From the NCBI GenBank assembly GCA_964579135.1, contig CAZOFD010000004.1, forward strand, positions 8,905-72,904: a stretch of 64,000 nucleotides of DNA, read 5' to 3'. Below the pieces are notes generated by a model. It worked only from the letters and a program-made list of their open reading frames with translations. It had not been told where the DNA came from and did not search any database. Positions 9,031 to 18,153 of the stretch are shown here, piece after piece. The stretch's first letter is position 1. Each line of letters begins with the position of its first letter. The DNA comes from CAG-390 sp964579135 (GTDB lineage: Bacteria > Bacillota > Clostridia > Oscillospirales > CAG-272). Both the position numbers and the translations under genes were made by a program.

Positions 9031-11265
9031 ATGTGCGACAAAAATGAAATAAGCGACGTTGTGTCGGGTACCGAACGGCTTTTCGGCACACTCGTCGGCT
9101 CGGGGAAAAAATACAATATCGAAAAGATAAAAAAGGCATACGATTATGCCGCCGCAATGCACGAGGGGCAATTTCGCGACAGCGGCGAGCCGTATATCTC
9201 GCACCCTCTTGCCGTTGCGGAGATAGTGGCGGGGCTCGGGCTTGACACGGATTCCATCTGTGCGGCGCTCTTGCACGACACCGTGGAGGATTGCGCGGAC
9301 AAAACCAATCTCGAAGAGATAAGAAAACTTTTCGGCGAAACGGTAGCTATGCTTGTCGACGGGCTGACGAAGATAGTTTTTCTTTCGGTGGAGGACAAGG
9401 AAGAGGCGCATATCGAAAACCTGCGCAAGATGCTTTTGGCAATGTCGAAAGACATACGAGTTATATTTATAAAGCTCTGCGACAGACTCCACAATATGCG
9501 CACGCTTAAAGCCAAAAGCGAGGAGAAACAAAGGCTCGTCGCGCATGAAACGATGCAAGTGTACGCACCTTTGGCGCATCGTCTCGGTATGCAAAGGGTT
9601 AAGCAGGAGCTCGAGAATCTCGGGCTTTATTATCTCGATCCGATAGGATATAACGAGGTGCGCAACGATATCGAGCGAAAATACGGCAAAAACCGCGATT
9701 TTATCGATAATACGCGCAAACTTGTTTCGGACAAGTTAAAAGAATACGGAATAAACTTTGTTCTCGAGGGCAGGATCAAGACCGTATACAGCGTCTATAA
9801 AAAGATGTACAACCAGAACAAGAGCTTTGACGAGATCTACGATTTTTACGCTTTGCGCGTTATCGTGGATACGGAGCTCGAGTGTTATACCGCCCTCGGC
9901 GTGATTCACGAGACCTTTAACTCGATGCCCGGCAGATTCAAGGACTATATTTCCACGCCGAAATCGAATATGTACAGCTCGCTCCATACGACCGTTATAG
10001 GTCGCGACGGCATACCTTTCGAAGTTCAGATAAGAACGAAAGAGATGCATCGGATAGCCGAATACGGTGTGGCTGCTCACTGGAAATACAAAAGCGGCGA
10101 GCGCGCCGGCGCGGAGATGGACAAGCACCTTGAGTGGATATCCCGCCTTATCGAGACGGAGGACGAGACTCGCGACCCCGACGAGTTTATGCAGGCAATA
10201 AAGACCGACGTTTTCCACGAAGAGACGTACGTTTTTACTCCGCGCGGCGACGTGGTGGCACTGCCTTACGGCTCGACGGTGATAGATTTCGCTTACGCGA
10301 TCCATTCCGCGGTCGGAAACAAGATGGTCGGCGCCAAGATCAACGGTACGATAGTTCCGATAGATCGCGTGCCGCAAAACGGCGAGATAGTGGAGATACT
10401 GACCTCGTCCGCGTGCAAGGGTCCGAGCAGAGATTGGCTTAAGATCGTTAAAACGAGCGAGGCCAGGACCAAGATACGCGCGTGGTTCAAAAAAGAGAAG
10501 CGCGAGGACAATATTATCGTCGGCAAGGCGATGATAGAGGCTGAATTCAAAAAGTTCGGCAGAAGCTACACCGACGCGCAAATGAACGAAATTTGCCTTG
10601 CGGTCGGCAAACGCGTCGGATTTATGACCGAAGAGGATATGTATAATACCGTCGGTTACGGCGGTATGTCCGTATCGAAGCTTGTGGGCAAATTGCACGA
10701 CGAATTCGATCGAGTTGTAAAAGCGGAAGAGGCTCCGCCGAAGACGACTTCGCCCGAGAGCGTAAAGATCTCGAAAAACACGAAGAACGTGAAAACGAAC
10801 AGCGGCGTGCTGGTTGACGGCGAGGTCGGGTGCGCGGTAAAATTCGCCAAATGTTGCAATCCGCTGCCGGGCGACGCGATAATCGGCTTTATCACAAAGG
10901 GATACGGCATTTCCATACACAAAAAGGATTGCCCGAACGTGCTTGCCGGACTCTCGTCGGAGGAAAATCGCTCGCGTTGGGTCAACGCCGAGTGGGAGAC
11001 GGTCGCCGCCTCCGCCGACATCGGCGTATACGAGGCGCTCGTGCAGATCGTTGCATATAATTCAATAACGCTTATTGCGGACGTGACCAACGCGCTTGCG
11101 GATATGCGCGTTTCGATATTGCAGATAAACTCGCAAAAAAGGTCGGAGGATACGGTGATGATATCCGTTAAAGTAGCGTGCAAAAACATCGACCACTATA
11201 ATTCGATAGTATCGCGTTTGCGCTCGCTTAAAGACGTTACAAGCGTAACGAGAGGTTTTTTATAA
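9031..11265 (+). CDS. relA: Bifunctional (p)ppGpp synthetase/hydrolase RelA/SpoT
   Basis: This stringent-response enzyme of 744 residues makes and degrades (p)ppGpp. An N-terminal HD hydrolase domain (YISHPLAVAEI, LLHDTVEDC) is followed by the synthetase domain (SNMYSSLHTTV), a TGS domain (about 405-465, FTPRGDVVALPYGS), a conserved Cys-containing zinc-finger-like segment (KFAKCCNPLPGD) and a C-terminal ACT domain. The HD motif looks intact, so both activities are expected. AAAGGTGAT precedes ATG 9031. The stop shares one base with the dtd start (TAATG), the usual relA-dtd coupling. Confidence 0.95.
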   Translation: MCDKNEISDVVSGTERLFGTLVGSGKKYNIEKIKKAYDYAAAMHEGQFRDSGEPYISHPLAVAEIVAGLGLDTDSICAALLHDTVEDCADKTNLEEIRKLFGETVAMLVDGLTKIVFLSVEDKEEAHIENLRKMLLAMSKDIRVIFIKLCDRLHNMRTLKAKSEEKQRLVAHETMQVYAPLAHRLGMQRVKQELENLGLYYLDPIGYNEVRNDIERKYGKNRDFIDNTRKLVSDKLKEYGINFVLEGRIKTVYSVYKKMYNQNKSFDEIYDFYALRVIVDTELECYTALGVIHETFNSMPGRFKDYISTPKSNMYSSLHTTVIGRDGIPFEVQIRTKEMHRIAEYGVAAHWKYKSGERAGAEMDKHLEWISRLIETEDETRDPDEFMQAIKTDVFHEETYVFTPRGDVVALPYGSTVIDFAYAIHSAVGNKMVGAKINGTIVPIDRVPQNGEIVEILTSSACKGPSRDWLKIVKTSEARTKIRAWFKKEKREDNIIVGKAMIEAEFKKFGRSYTDAQMNEICLAVGKRVGFMTEEDMYNTVGYGGMSVSKLVGKLHDEFDRVVKAEEAPPKTTSPESVKISKNTKNVKTNSGVLVDGEVGCAVKFAKCCNPLPGDAIIGFITKGYGISIHKKDCPNVLAGLSSEENRSRWVNAEWETVAASADIGVYEALVQIVAYNSITLIADVTNALADMRVSILQINSQKRSEDTVMISVKVACKNIDHYNSIVSRLRSLKDVTSVTRGFL

Positions 11266-11720
11266 TGATTGCGGTAATACAAAGGGTAGCTCGCGCTTCG
11301 GTAAACGTCGGCGAAAGAACGACGGCGGAATGCGGAGAGGGGCTTTTGATACTTCTCGGCGTTGCCGACAGCGACGACGAGAGCGACGCCGAGGTCTTAG
11401 CCGAAAAGATCCCGAAATTGCGTATATTTTCGGACGAAAACGGCAAAATGAATCTTTCGCTGACAGACGTCGGCGGCGAGGCGATAGTCGTTTCCAACTT
11501 TACGTTGCTGGCGAATTATCGTCACGGCAACAGACCGGATTTTTTCGCTGCGGCAAAGCCCACGCGCGCCGACGAACTCTATATGCACTTCGTAGCGTGC
11601 CTTGAAAAACGCGTTAAACGGGTCGGCACGGGCGAATTCGGGGCGGATATGCTTGTGCATATAGAGAACAGCGGTCCCGTGACTATGGTGCTGCAAAGCG
11701 AAATACTTAAAAAGGGATAA
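11265..11720 (+). CDS. dtd: D-aminoacyl-tRNA deacylase Dtd
   Basis: This enzyme removes D-amino acids (and glycine from tRNA-Ala) mischarged on tRNA. It has 151 residues, the standard length. The family signature SQFTL appears here as SNFTL (about residue 77). The cross-subunit Gly-cisPro motif is intact as NSGPVTMVL near the C-terminus. The conserved start MIAVIQRV supports ATG 11265, which overlaps the relA stop by one base, with AGAGG at 11251-11255 upstream. Confidence 0.93.
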   Translation: MIAVIQRVARASVNVGERTTAECGEGLLILLGVADSDDESDAEVLAEKIPKLRIFSDENGKMNLSLTDVGGEAIVVSNFTLLANYRHGNRPDFFAAAKPTRADELYMHFVACLEKRVKRVGTGEFGADMLVHIENSGPVTMVLQSEILKKG

Positions 11721-11734
11721 AGGATTTTTATAAA

Positions 11735-13219
11735 ATGATTCTTCACATCGACGGCGACATCAACCGTTACTACGTTCAAATGCTTTCTATGATATTCTTC
11801 CCCGGCGCGACGTTTTCGGGAGACGAGGTCGCGGGAGACGAGGTACCCGAACTCTTTTTAAAACTCGAAAAGACAGACGTCGGCTATCGTGCGAGAACGC
11901 GGGTGAACTATTGCGGCGACAGCGCCGAGGCGGAAAGAGAGTGCGAAGCGAGGAGCGATCTGTCGGACGAGAGGTGCCGCAAGATAGCTGTCGGCGCGTC
12001 TGTCAACGCAGCGCTCGGGAATTTGCTGGAATATCGTCCGTCGTGGGGCATACTCACAGGCGTGCGCCCCTCAAAAGTTGCGACCGAGATGCTAAACGCG
12101 GGGATAAGCAAAACGCGAACGAAAAAGCTCCTAATGCAGGATTACCTGACGTTCCCGAAGAAAGCGGCATTGGCGGTGGACGTTGCGCTTAACGAGCAAA
12201 AAATAATCGGCACGCCCTCCGACAAAGATTGCAGCATATACGTTTCGATACCGTTTTGCCCGTCGCGCTGCGCGTATTGCTCGTTCGTTTCGTATACGTC
12301 GAAGAAACTGCTTTCGCTGATACCGGAATATATCGAGAGGCTCGTTAAAGAACTTCGCGATATATTCGCGGTCATAAAACGCTACGGTCTGAACGTAAAG
12401 ACCGTTTATATCGGAGGCGGCACGCCGTCGATACTTGAGCCCGAGCAACTCGAGAGGGTGTTGTCGACGATTTGCGAGGGGCTCGGCGACAACGTGCCGG
12501 CGGAGTTTACGTTTGAGGCGGGCAGACCCGATACGATAAGCGCGGAAAAACTTGCCGTCGCGAAAAAGTACGGCGTTCGCCGTATCAGCGTAAATCCGCA
12601 AACGCTTTGCCCCGAGGTACTCGAGGGTATAGGGCGCTCGCATACGGTGGAGGATTTTTATCGTGCTTTCGCGACGGCGCGCGACGTGGGGATCGAGTGC
12701 ATAAACACCGATCTTATAGCGGGTTTGCCGAACGACACCTTTAACCGCTTTGCCGCGTCTATGGACGGCATACTTGCGCTTCGCCCCGAAAATATAACGG
12801 TGCATACGTTTTGCGTTAAACGCTCTGCCGCTTGGAGACAAAAAGCGAACGTGTTTTCGATGCGCGGCGGCGACGCGGGCAAATGCGTCGATTATTCGCA
12901 AATCAAAGCGCAACAGTCGGGCTACGTGCCCTACTATATGTATCGCCAAAAAAACACGGTGGGAAATTTCGAAAACGTGGGCTTTGCGCTTGAGGGAACC
13001 GAGGGGATGTACAACATCTTTATGATGGAGGAGATACATACGATCCTCGCGGCAGGCGCGGGCGCCGTTACGAAACTTGTAAAGCTCAAGCATTCGAACG
13101 ATGAAAAAACGGAGATAAAAAGGCTTTTCAACCCGAAATATCCGTACGAATATCTGAGCGCGGACGATAACGGCGAGCACGTAGCGGAGATCGACGCTTT
13201 TTACAGCCGTATGAACTGA
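11735..13219 (+). CDS. hemZ: Coproporphyrinogen III dehydrogenase-like radical SAM protein HemZ
   Basis: This is a radical SAM protein of 494 residues. An N-terminal domain of about 160 residues precedes the SAM/4Fe-4S motif (SIPFCPSRCAYCSF, CxxxCxxC, about residues 172-182). GGGTPS and the HemN-type C-terminal half follow. The N-terminal extension and length fit HemZ, the oxygen-independent coproporphyrinogen oxidase-like protein of Clostridia, rather than HemN or HemW. No other heme gene is visible here, so its in vivo substrate is uncertain. AAAGGA lies upstream of ATG 11735. Confidence 0.87.
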   Translation: MILHIDGDINRYYVQMLSMIFFPGATFSGDEVAGDEVPELFLKLEKTDVGYRARTRVNYCGDSAEAERECEARSDLSDERCRKIAVGASVNAALGNLLEYRPSWGILTGVRPSKVATEMLNAGISKTRTKKLLMQDYLTFPKKAALAVDVALNEQKIIGTPSDKDCSIYVSIPFCPSRCAYCSFVSYTSKKLLSLIPEYIERLVKELRDIFAVIKRYGLNVKTVYIGGGTPSILEPEQLERVLSTICEGLGDNVPAEFTFEAGRPDTISAEKLAVAKKYGVRRISVNPQTLCPEVLEGIGRSHTVEDFYRAFATARDVGIECINTDLIAGLPNDTFNRFAASMDGILALRPENITVHTFCVKRSAAWRQKANVFSMRGGDAGKCVDYSQIKAQQSGYVPYYMYRQKNTVGNFENVGFALEGTEGMYNIFMMEEIHTILAAGAGAVTKLVKLKHSNDEKTEIKRLFNPKYPYEYLSADDNGEHVAEIDAFYSRMN

Positions 13220-13265
13220 TTGCTCGCAACGCCACCTGCTTTTCTATCGGCGAAAGGAGATCTTT

Positions 13266-14156
13266 ATGAACGTTTCGGGTATACGTGCGCTGTGCACGGT
13301 AAAGCGGAGCGATGGGCGCTTTGACCGCGCGATAGACGAGGTCGCGCGCGCGCTCGCGCAAAACGACGGCGTTCGCCTTATATTGCTCGAGGGACCGTCT
13401 TGCTCGGGGAAGACGACCGCGGCGAAAAAGCTCGCCGCAGCCGCTCGAGGTTACGGCAAGACGCTTTGCACGATCTCCATTGACGATTTTTTCGTCCCGC
13501 GAGAAGAGCTTCTCGCGCGTACGCCGAGCGGCTTCGCGCCCGACCTCGACTCGCCCGCAACCGTGAACGCGAAGCTTCTCGGCGAGACCGTTGCCGGTCT
13601 TTTGCGCGATGGCGGAGGTCGCGCACGCGTGCCGCACTATGATTTTATAAGCGGCAAGGTAGCCTCTTGGCACGAGGCGGAACTCGGCGCGGGAGACGTG
13701 CTCGTCCTGGAGGGGATACAAGCGTTTTATCCGAACGTACTTGGCGAATTGTCGGCGAGCCCGTCGCTCAAGCTCTTCATTTGCCCCGAAAAGACGTTGC
13801 GAGAGGGCGGGGCGGAGTTTACGCCGAACGATATAAGGCTTATGCGCCGCATAGTGCGGGATCGCCGCCGTCGCGGCGCGAGTGCCGCGGAAACTTTTTG
13901 GTTTTGGGAAAACGTGCGAAAAAACGAAGAAAAATATATTTTTCCGAACGTCGCTCTCGCCGATATGCGGATTGATTCGAGTATGGAGTACGACGTTGCC
14001 GTGCTAAAGCCGTTCCTTGTCGAAATTTTGGGCGAGGTGCGTCGAGACGATGCGTTTTTTTCTCGTGCGCGGGCGATGCTTGACTCCGTTGAGCGCGTGA
14101 GAGCGATATCTACGGATATCCTTGCCCCCGACTCGCTTTATCACGAATTCGTTTAG
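13266..14156 (+). CDS. Uridine-kinase-like nucleoside kinase
   Basis: This is a P-loop kinase of 296 residues in the phosphoribulokinase/uridine kinase family. Walker A is GPSCSGKTT (about residues 44-52). The SIDDFF motif, followed by PREELL, is the uridine-kinase lid and substrate region, and VLVLEGIQAFYP is the second strand with the catalytic region. It lacks the N-terminal TGS-like extension present in many clostridial relatives of about 550 residues, so it is the short form. AAAGGAGATC sits 5-8 bases before ATG 13266. Exact nucleoside specificity is unknown. Confidence 0.75.
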   Translation: MNVSGIRALCTVKRSDGRFDRAIDEVARALAQNDGVRLILLEGPSCSGKTTAAKKLAAAARGYGKTLCTISIDDFFVPREELLARTPSGFAPDLDSPATVNAKLLGETVAGLLRDGGGRARVPHYDFISGKVASWHEAELGAGDVLVLEGIQAFYPNVLGELSASPSLKLFICPEKTLREGGAEFTPNDIRLMRRIVRDRRRRGASAAETFWFWENVRKNEEKYIFPNVALADMRIDSSMEYDVAVLKPFLVEILGEVRRDDAFFSRARAMLDSVERVRAISTDILAPDSLYHEFV

Positions 14157-14184
14157 AAAATTTCGCGTTTCGGAATATATTTCG

Positions 14185-14223
14185 CCGCCCCCGTCATAGG
14201 CATAAATAAAACCGACGGGGCGG
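14185..14223 (+). promoter_or_regulatory. Hairpin just upstream of the flippase start
   Basis: GC-rich arms at 14185-14195 and 14214-14223 form a 10-bp stem with one bulged C and an 18-base loop. No T-run follows, so it is not a typical terminator. It ends 7 bases before GTG 14231, and the right arm contains the only G-rich stretch that could act as ribosome-binding site there. Confidence 0.4.
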
Positions 14224-14230
14224 TGGAAAA

Positions 14231-15961
14231 GTGGAAAGAGATCGAAAAGCGGTGCCGAGCACCGGTTTCGCAAAGGCGGATGCCGTGACAAGCGCCTCTG
14301 CAAGCGGCGGTAAGAAACGCCGTGCGGCGAACGGGAAAAACGGCGGATTTATCGGCGGAGCCTTGCTGCTTTCCGTTTCGGCGGTAATATGTAAGGCTGT
14401 CGGGCTCCTTTTTAAACTTCCTTTGATTCGATACGTCGGCGTCGGAGGGATGAGCTACTTTACAGCTGCTTATCACGTGTTTTTGCTTTTCGGCGCGTTA
14501 ACGAACGCGGGACTGCCCGTCGCGCTGTCGGTGATGATATCGAGAAGTATCGGTTGCGGCACTCGAAAAAATACGCTGCGCATATTCCGCACCGCGTTTG
14601 CGTTGTTCGTTTTTATCGGAGCGGTGGGCACGCTTGTCCTTTCGCTCTGCGCCGAGAAGTATTCGTCGGCGATCGGTCTGCCGTCGGCTGCGTCCTCGGT
14701 GCGTGCGATAGCGCCGTCGCTGCTTTTTGCCGCGGTTGCAAGTGCGTTTTGCGGCTTTTTCCAGGGGCACGAGATTATGGCGCCGAGCGCGATAACGCAA
14801 CTTATCCAGTCACTCGGCAAACTCGCGTTCGGCGTGGGGTTTGCATACCTTGCGCTGCACTCGGGGGCGGCGGACGATGCGGTCGCAGCCGCATCCGTTT
14901 TCGGCGTAACGCTCGGCGTCGTCGTTTCCGCCGTTTTTGCGTGCTTGAGATACGTTGCTTTCGTCGCGTGCGTCCCGAAGCAAGGTCGGAGCGGAGAAAC
15001 ACCGCCGCGCAAAGATATACTGACCTCGCTCGGCGCGATAGCTTTGCCGATAACTCTCGGTGCGGCGATAACAAGCCTTACGAGCCTTGCGGATACGGCT
15101 TTTATAACCAACGGACTTGTCGGTGCGGGATATGCCGAGGACGTTGCCCGCGCGGTCTACGGAAGCTATACGAATCTCGCGGTGCCGCTTTTTAACCTTG
15201 TTCCCGCCGTTATATCTCCCGTCGGAACGGCGCTTGTGCCGTCGCTGACGTCGGCGGTGATGCGCAAAGACGAGGAGATGCAAAAGCGCAGTGCGGATTC
15301 GGCGCTGCGGTTTTGCATAGGTCTTGCGTTGCCCGCCGCTATGGGAATGAGCGCTTTTGCCGAGCCGATCTTGAGTATTGTTTTTTCACACGAGGCGGAG
15401 GCGGTAGCCGTTGCGGCGCCCCTGCTTTCGCTTCTTTCGATCTCGGCGCTTTTTTGCTGTCTTATAACCGTTACGAACGCCGTGCTTCAATCCTACGGCA
15501 AACAGATTTTGCCGATATTGTCGATGCTTTTCGGCGCGGCGGTCAAAATATCGGCGGAGTATATCTTGCTCGCTTCGCCGGTCGGCGTTTTCGGTGCGCC
15601 GATAAGCACGTTTCTTTGCTCGGTAACAGTCGTCGTTTCAAACGCGGTGTTTATCGCGCGCCACACTCCGATACGAGTCGGCACGCGAGTTCTTTGGCGA
15701 GCGCTCGCCGCCGCGGCGCCGTCGGTGTTTGCGGCAACGCTTTTGCACCTTTATTTGTCGGGGCGTTCGGTCGCGGTCGACTTTGCGCTTCTGCTATCGG
15801 TGGCGCTTGCCGCGCTAAGCTATCTTGTTTTGTCTTTTAAATTCGGAGTTTTTTCTTTGTCAGACGTGGAAACGTTGCCTCACGGCGAGTCGTTTGCAAA
15901 CGTTCTCGTAAAGCTCAAGCTCTCGAAACGATCATATAAAACGAAAGGAAAAGTAAAATGA
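14231..15961 (+). CDS. SpoVB/MurJ-like polysaccharide or lipid flippase (MOP superfamily)
   Basis: This polytopic membrane protein of up to 576 residues has about fourteen hydrophobic segments. Its first helix region (GGFIGGALLLSVSAVICK) matches the SpoVB/YabM type of the MOP flippase superfamily, and it sits next to mazG, rqcP, yabP and yabQ, the context of yabM in Bacillus. A role in moving lipid-linked wall or cortex precursors is inferred. The start is uncertain: GTG 14231 is given, while an in-frame GTG at 14285 has AAAGGCGG 5-6 bases upstream and would remove 18 hydrophilic residues. The stop overlaps mazG (ATGA). Confidence 0.82.
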   Translation: MERDRKAVPSTGFAKADAVTSASASGGKKRRAANGKNGGFIGGALLLSVSAVICKAVGLLFKLPLIRYVGVGGMSYFTAAYHVFLLFGALTNAGLPVALSVMISRSIGCGTRKNTLRIFRTAFALFVFIGAVGTLVLSLCAEKYSSAIGLPSAASSVRAIAPSLLFAAVASAFCGFFQGHEIMAPSAITQLIQSLGKLAFGVGFAYLALHSGAADDAVAAASVFGVTLGVVVSAVFACLRYVAFVACVPKQGRSGETPPRKDILTSLGAIALPITLGAAITSLTSLADTAFITNGLVGAGYAEDVARAVYGSYTNLAVPLFNLVPAVISPVGTALVPSLTSAVMRKDEEMQKRSADSALRFCIGLALPAAMGMSAFAEPILSIVFSHEAEAVAVAAPLLSLLSISALFCCLITVTNAVLQSYGKQILPILSMLFGAAVKISAEYILLASPVGVFGAPISTFLCSVTVVVSNAVFIARHTPIRVGTRVLWRALAAAAPSVFAATLLHLYLSGRSVAVDFALLLSVALAALSYLVLSFKFGVFSLSDVETLPHGESFANVLVKLKLSKRSYKTKGKVK

Positions 15962-16770
15962 CCAATGCTCAAAGAATAGAGCGCCTTGCCGGCAAAGAGC
16001 CGCCTTACGACGTAAACGATCTGCGGGAGATCGTTGCCGCTTTGCGCGGCGAGGGCGGTTGCCCGTGGGATATCGAGCAGGACCACAAAAGCATCCGCCG
16101 CGACCTTTTGGAGGAAACTTACGAGGTTGTCGAGGCAATCGACAACGACGACCCCTCGCTTATGCGCGAGGAGCTCGGCGACCTGCTTTTGCAGATCGTG
16201 TTTCATTCGCAAATAGAGGCGGAGCTCGGCAGGAGCGATTTTGACGGCGTCGTAAACGATATATGCGCAAAGCTGATACGTCGCCACCCCCACGTTTTCG
16301 GCTCCGTTGTCGCCGAGACCTCGGAGCAAGTGCTTGAAAACTGGGACGCTATCAAGAGCGAGGAAAAGCAAAGGATAACCCTTGCCTCGAAACTTAACGC
16401 CGTCCCGCGGCAGTTGCCCGCGCTTATGCGCGCACAAAAAATAGGCAAAAAAACGAGTTTTTTCGACTTTGCCGACAAAGACGAGGTGCTTGCGAAACTT
16501 AACGAAGAGGCGCTCGAGGTCGCCGAGGCGATAAAGAGCGGGAACCCCGACGAGGTCGAAGAGGAAGTCGGAGACCTGCTCTTTACCGCGGTGAGCCTTG
16601 CGCGTCACTGCGGCGTTGACGCCGAAAAGGCTTTGACGCTCGCAACGGACAAGTATATTTCGCGCTTTGCACGCCTTGAGACGGTAGCGACGGAGCGCGG
16701 GCTCGACGTGACGAATACGCCGCAAAGCGAGCTTGACGCAATATGGAACGAGATAAAGAACAGGACTTGA
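15958..16770 (+). CDS. mazG: Nucleoside triphosphate pyrophosphohydrolase MazG
   Basis: This house-cleaning enzyme hydrolyses NTPs to NMP plus pyrophosphate. Its 270 residues hold two MazG domains. The first has GGCPWD and the metal-binding EETYEVVEAI...EELGDLLLQ helices; the second has EEALEVAEAI and EEEVGDLLF. ATG 15958 overlaps the previous stop and has AAAGGA upstream. Its own stop codon (16768-16770) lies inside the -35 element of the rqcP promoter. Confidence 0.93.
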   Translation: MTNAQRIERLAGKEPPYDVNDLREIVAALRGEGGCPWDIEQDHKSIRRDLLEETYEVVEAIDNDDPSLMREELGDLLLQIVFHSQIEAELGRSDFDGVVNDICAKLIRRHPHVFGSVVAETSEQVLENWDAIKSEEKQRITLASKLNAVPRQLPALMRAQKIGKKTSFFDFADKDEVLAKLNEEALEVAEAIKSGNPDEVEEEVGDLLFTAVSLARHCGVDAEKALTLATDKYISRFARLETVATERGLDVTNTPQSELDAIWNEIKNRT

Positions 16771-16795
16771 CATACGGTAAGGTAAGTAATATAAT
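16767..16795 (+). promoter_or_regulatory. Perfect consensus sigma-A promoter for rqcP
   Basis: TTGACA (16767-16772) and TATAAT (16790-16795) are exact consensus hexamers with an optimal 17-base spacer. The -35 overlaps the mazG stop. The predicted transcription start (about 16801-16803) coincides with ATG 16802, so the mRNA would have essentially no leader. Confidence 0.88.
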
Positions 16796-16801
16796 ACGAA
16801 T

Positions 16802-17047
16802 ATGAGACTCGATAAATATTTAAAAGTTTCGCGCATCATAAAACGCCGCACGGTTGCAAACGACGCTTGCGACGGCGGTCACGTCAGCGTGAACGGCAAG
16901 ATAGCGCGCGCCTCGTACGAGGTAAAGGCAGGCGACGAGATCGCGGTATCTTTCGGTCAGCGGACGCTCGTCGTGCGTGTGCGCGAGGTAAAAGAGACCG
17001 TCGGCAAGGACGCCGCGGCGCTTATGTACGACGTTATAAGTCAATAA
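16802..17047 (+). CDS. rqcP: S4-domain RNA-binding protein RqcP (YabO)
   Basis: This small S4-domain protein of 81 residues begins MRLDKYLKVSRIIKRRT, the canonical start of RqcP/YabO. In Bacillus RqcP works with RqcH in ribosome-associated quality control, stabilising the P-site tRNA during alanine tailing of stalled peptides. The conserved N-terminus fixes the start at 16802. No Shine-Dalgarno lies in a usable position, and the promoter places transcription start on the ATG. It heads a run with yabP, yabQ and divIC, the same order as in Bacillus. Confidence 0.92.
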   Translation: MRLDKYLKVSRIIKRRTVANDACDGGHVSVNGKIARASYEVKAGDEIAVSFGQRTLVVRVREVKETVGKDAAALMYDVISQ

Positions 17048-17146
17048 CGTCTTCGCCGGACGGCGAAAAAACGCATCTTGCTCCGCTTGCGGCATAAACT
17101 TTCGCGATGCCGCATACAATGGAGTGGAAAAGCGAGGTGTGTTGCA

Positions 17147-17425
17147 TTGGATCGAAATTCTCTCGGCACGGAGCATACTTTCTCCGTGCGTGCGCGAAAA
17201 GACGTTCGCGTGGACGGGGTAAAAAGTCTTGTCGGCTTTGACGAGAGTGCGGTGATATTCGACACCGACGGCGGAGAGCTGACGGTCGAGGGGAGCGCGC
17301 TTTGCGTTAAGTCGCTCGATCTCGAACGCGGCGCGTCGGAGATAAGCGGAGAGATATCGGGGGTCTATTATTCCGACGGATACGTGCGCAAAAAGAGAAA
17401 GATATCGTTTGCGAGATCGGAATGA
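17147..17425 (+). CDS. yabP: Spore coat/cortex assembly protein YabP
   Basis: This is a YabP/YqfC-family sporulation protein of 92 residues, a beta-rich domain with the family pattern: HTFSVRARKDVRVDGV, a central ELTVEGSALCVKSLDLE, and GEISGVYYSD near the end. I choose TTG 17147 because GAGGTG lies 7 bases upstream and the resulting length fits the family; a longer frame beginning at 17078 adds 23 residues unlike YabP. The stop overlaps yabQ (ATGA). Its presence argues that the organism makes endospores. Confidence 0.85.
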   Translation: MDRNSLGTEHTFSVRARKDVRVDGVKSLVGFDESAVIFDTDGGELTVEGSALCVKSLDLERGASEISGEISGVYYSDGYVRKKRKISFARSE

Positions 17426-18153
17426 CGCCGCTTACCGTCGACCCGAGCGCTCTCTTTAAGCTCGCGCTTTTTTCGATATTGCACGGCGGCGCGGCGGCGT
17501 GGGCGGACGTTGCCGTTTCCGTTGCGCTGCGACCGCGCTTGCTTGTCGACCTAAAAGGGGTGCCGCTGCGTTCGTATGCGCACAAATTCGCGAGGGGAAA
17601 GTGCGAAAACGAAAAAAAGGGAGCGAAGATCGCAACTTTCCTCACGGATCTTGCCCTTTGCCTATATTTCGCGTGTACGCTTATACTTCTGAATTTTATA
17701 TTTAACAACGGGCGCTTCAGGCTTTTTTCGGCGATATTGTCCGCGGCGTCTTGCTTTGCCGCAAGAAAGCTCTTCGGAACTGTTTTTGCCGTCTTTTCGG
17801 CGTGGCTCGGCTTTCTTTTGCTGCGTTTTGCGGCTTTGATCGTTTTGCCGCCGAAATTTTTGATCCGTTGTCTGCGGCGCGCTTTTGCGCCCGTCGTCGC
17901 CGCGGCAAAACGCGGTGTGCGTGCCTTGCGCTCGCGTAGGCGTAAAAAGAGTTTGCAACTGAGGATACGCCGCGCCGGCGAAGACGGTCTGTTGGCAAAT
18001 TTTTCGCCACATACATACGATAGAGGCGACGACGCTTCGAAAAAGCTCAAAAAACAAAATTCCGCGCATATTCGGAGGAAGTATGAAAAGGATAAAATCG
18101 GGATACGCCGAAAACGACGAAACGCCGCTGAACAGAGCGGGGACGATAGTTAA
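17422..18153 (+). CDS. yabQ: Spore cortex biosynthesis membrane protein YabQ
   Basis: This protein has 243 residues. The N-terminal half holds about four membrane helices in the YabQ arrangement. The C-terminal 100 residues are strongly basic and cytosolic. YabQ is needed for cortex formation in Bacillus. ATG 17422 overlaps the yabP stop. The last 71 bases overlap the start of divIC in another frame, a long overlap that suggests the C-terminal tail is under weak constraint. Confidence 0.82.
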   Translation: MTPLTVDPSALFKLALFSILHGGAAAWADVAVSVALRPRLLVDLKGVPLRSYAHKFARGKCENEKKGAKIATFLTDLALCLYFACTLILLNFIFNNGRFRLFSAILSAASCFAARKLFGTVFAVFSAWLGFLLLRFAALIVLPPKFLIRCLRRAFAPVVAAAKRGVRALRSRRRKKSLQLRIRRAGEDGLLANFSPHTYDRGDDASKKLKKQNSAHIRRKYEKDKIGIRRKRRNAAEQSGDDS

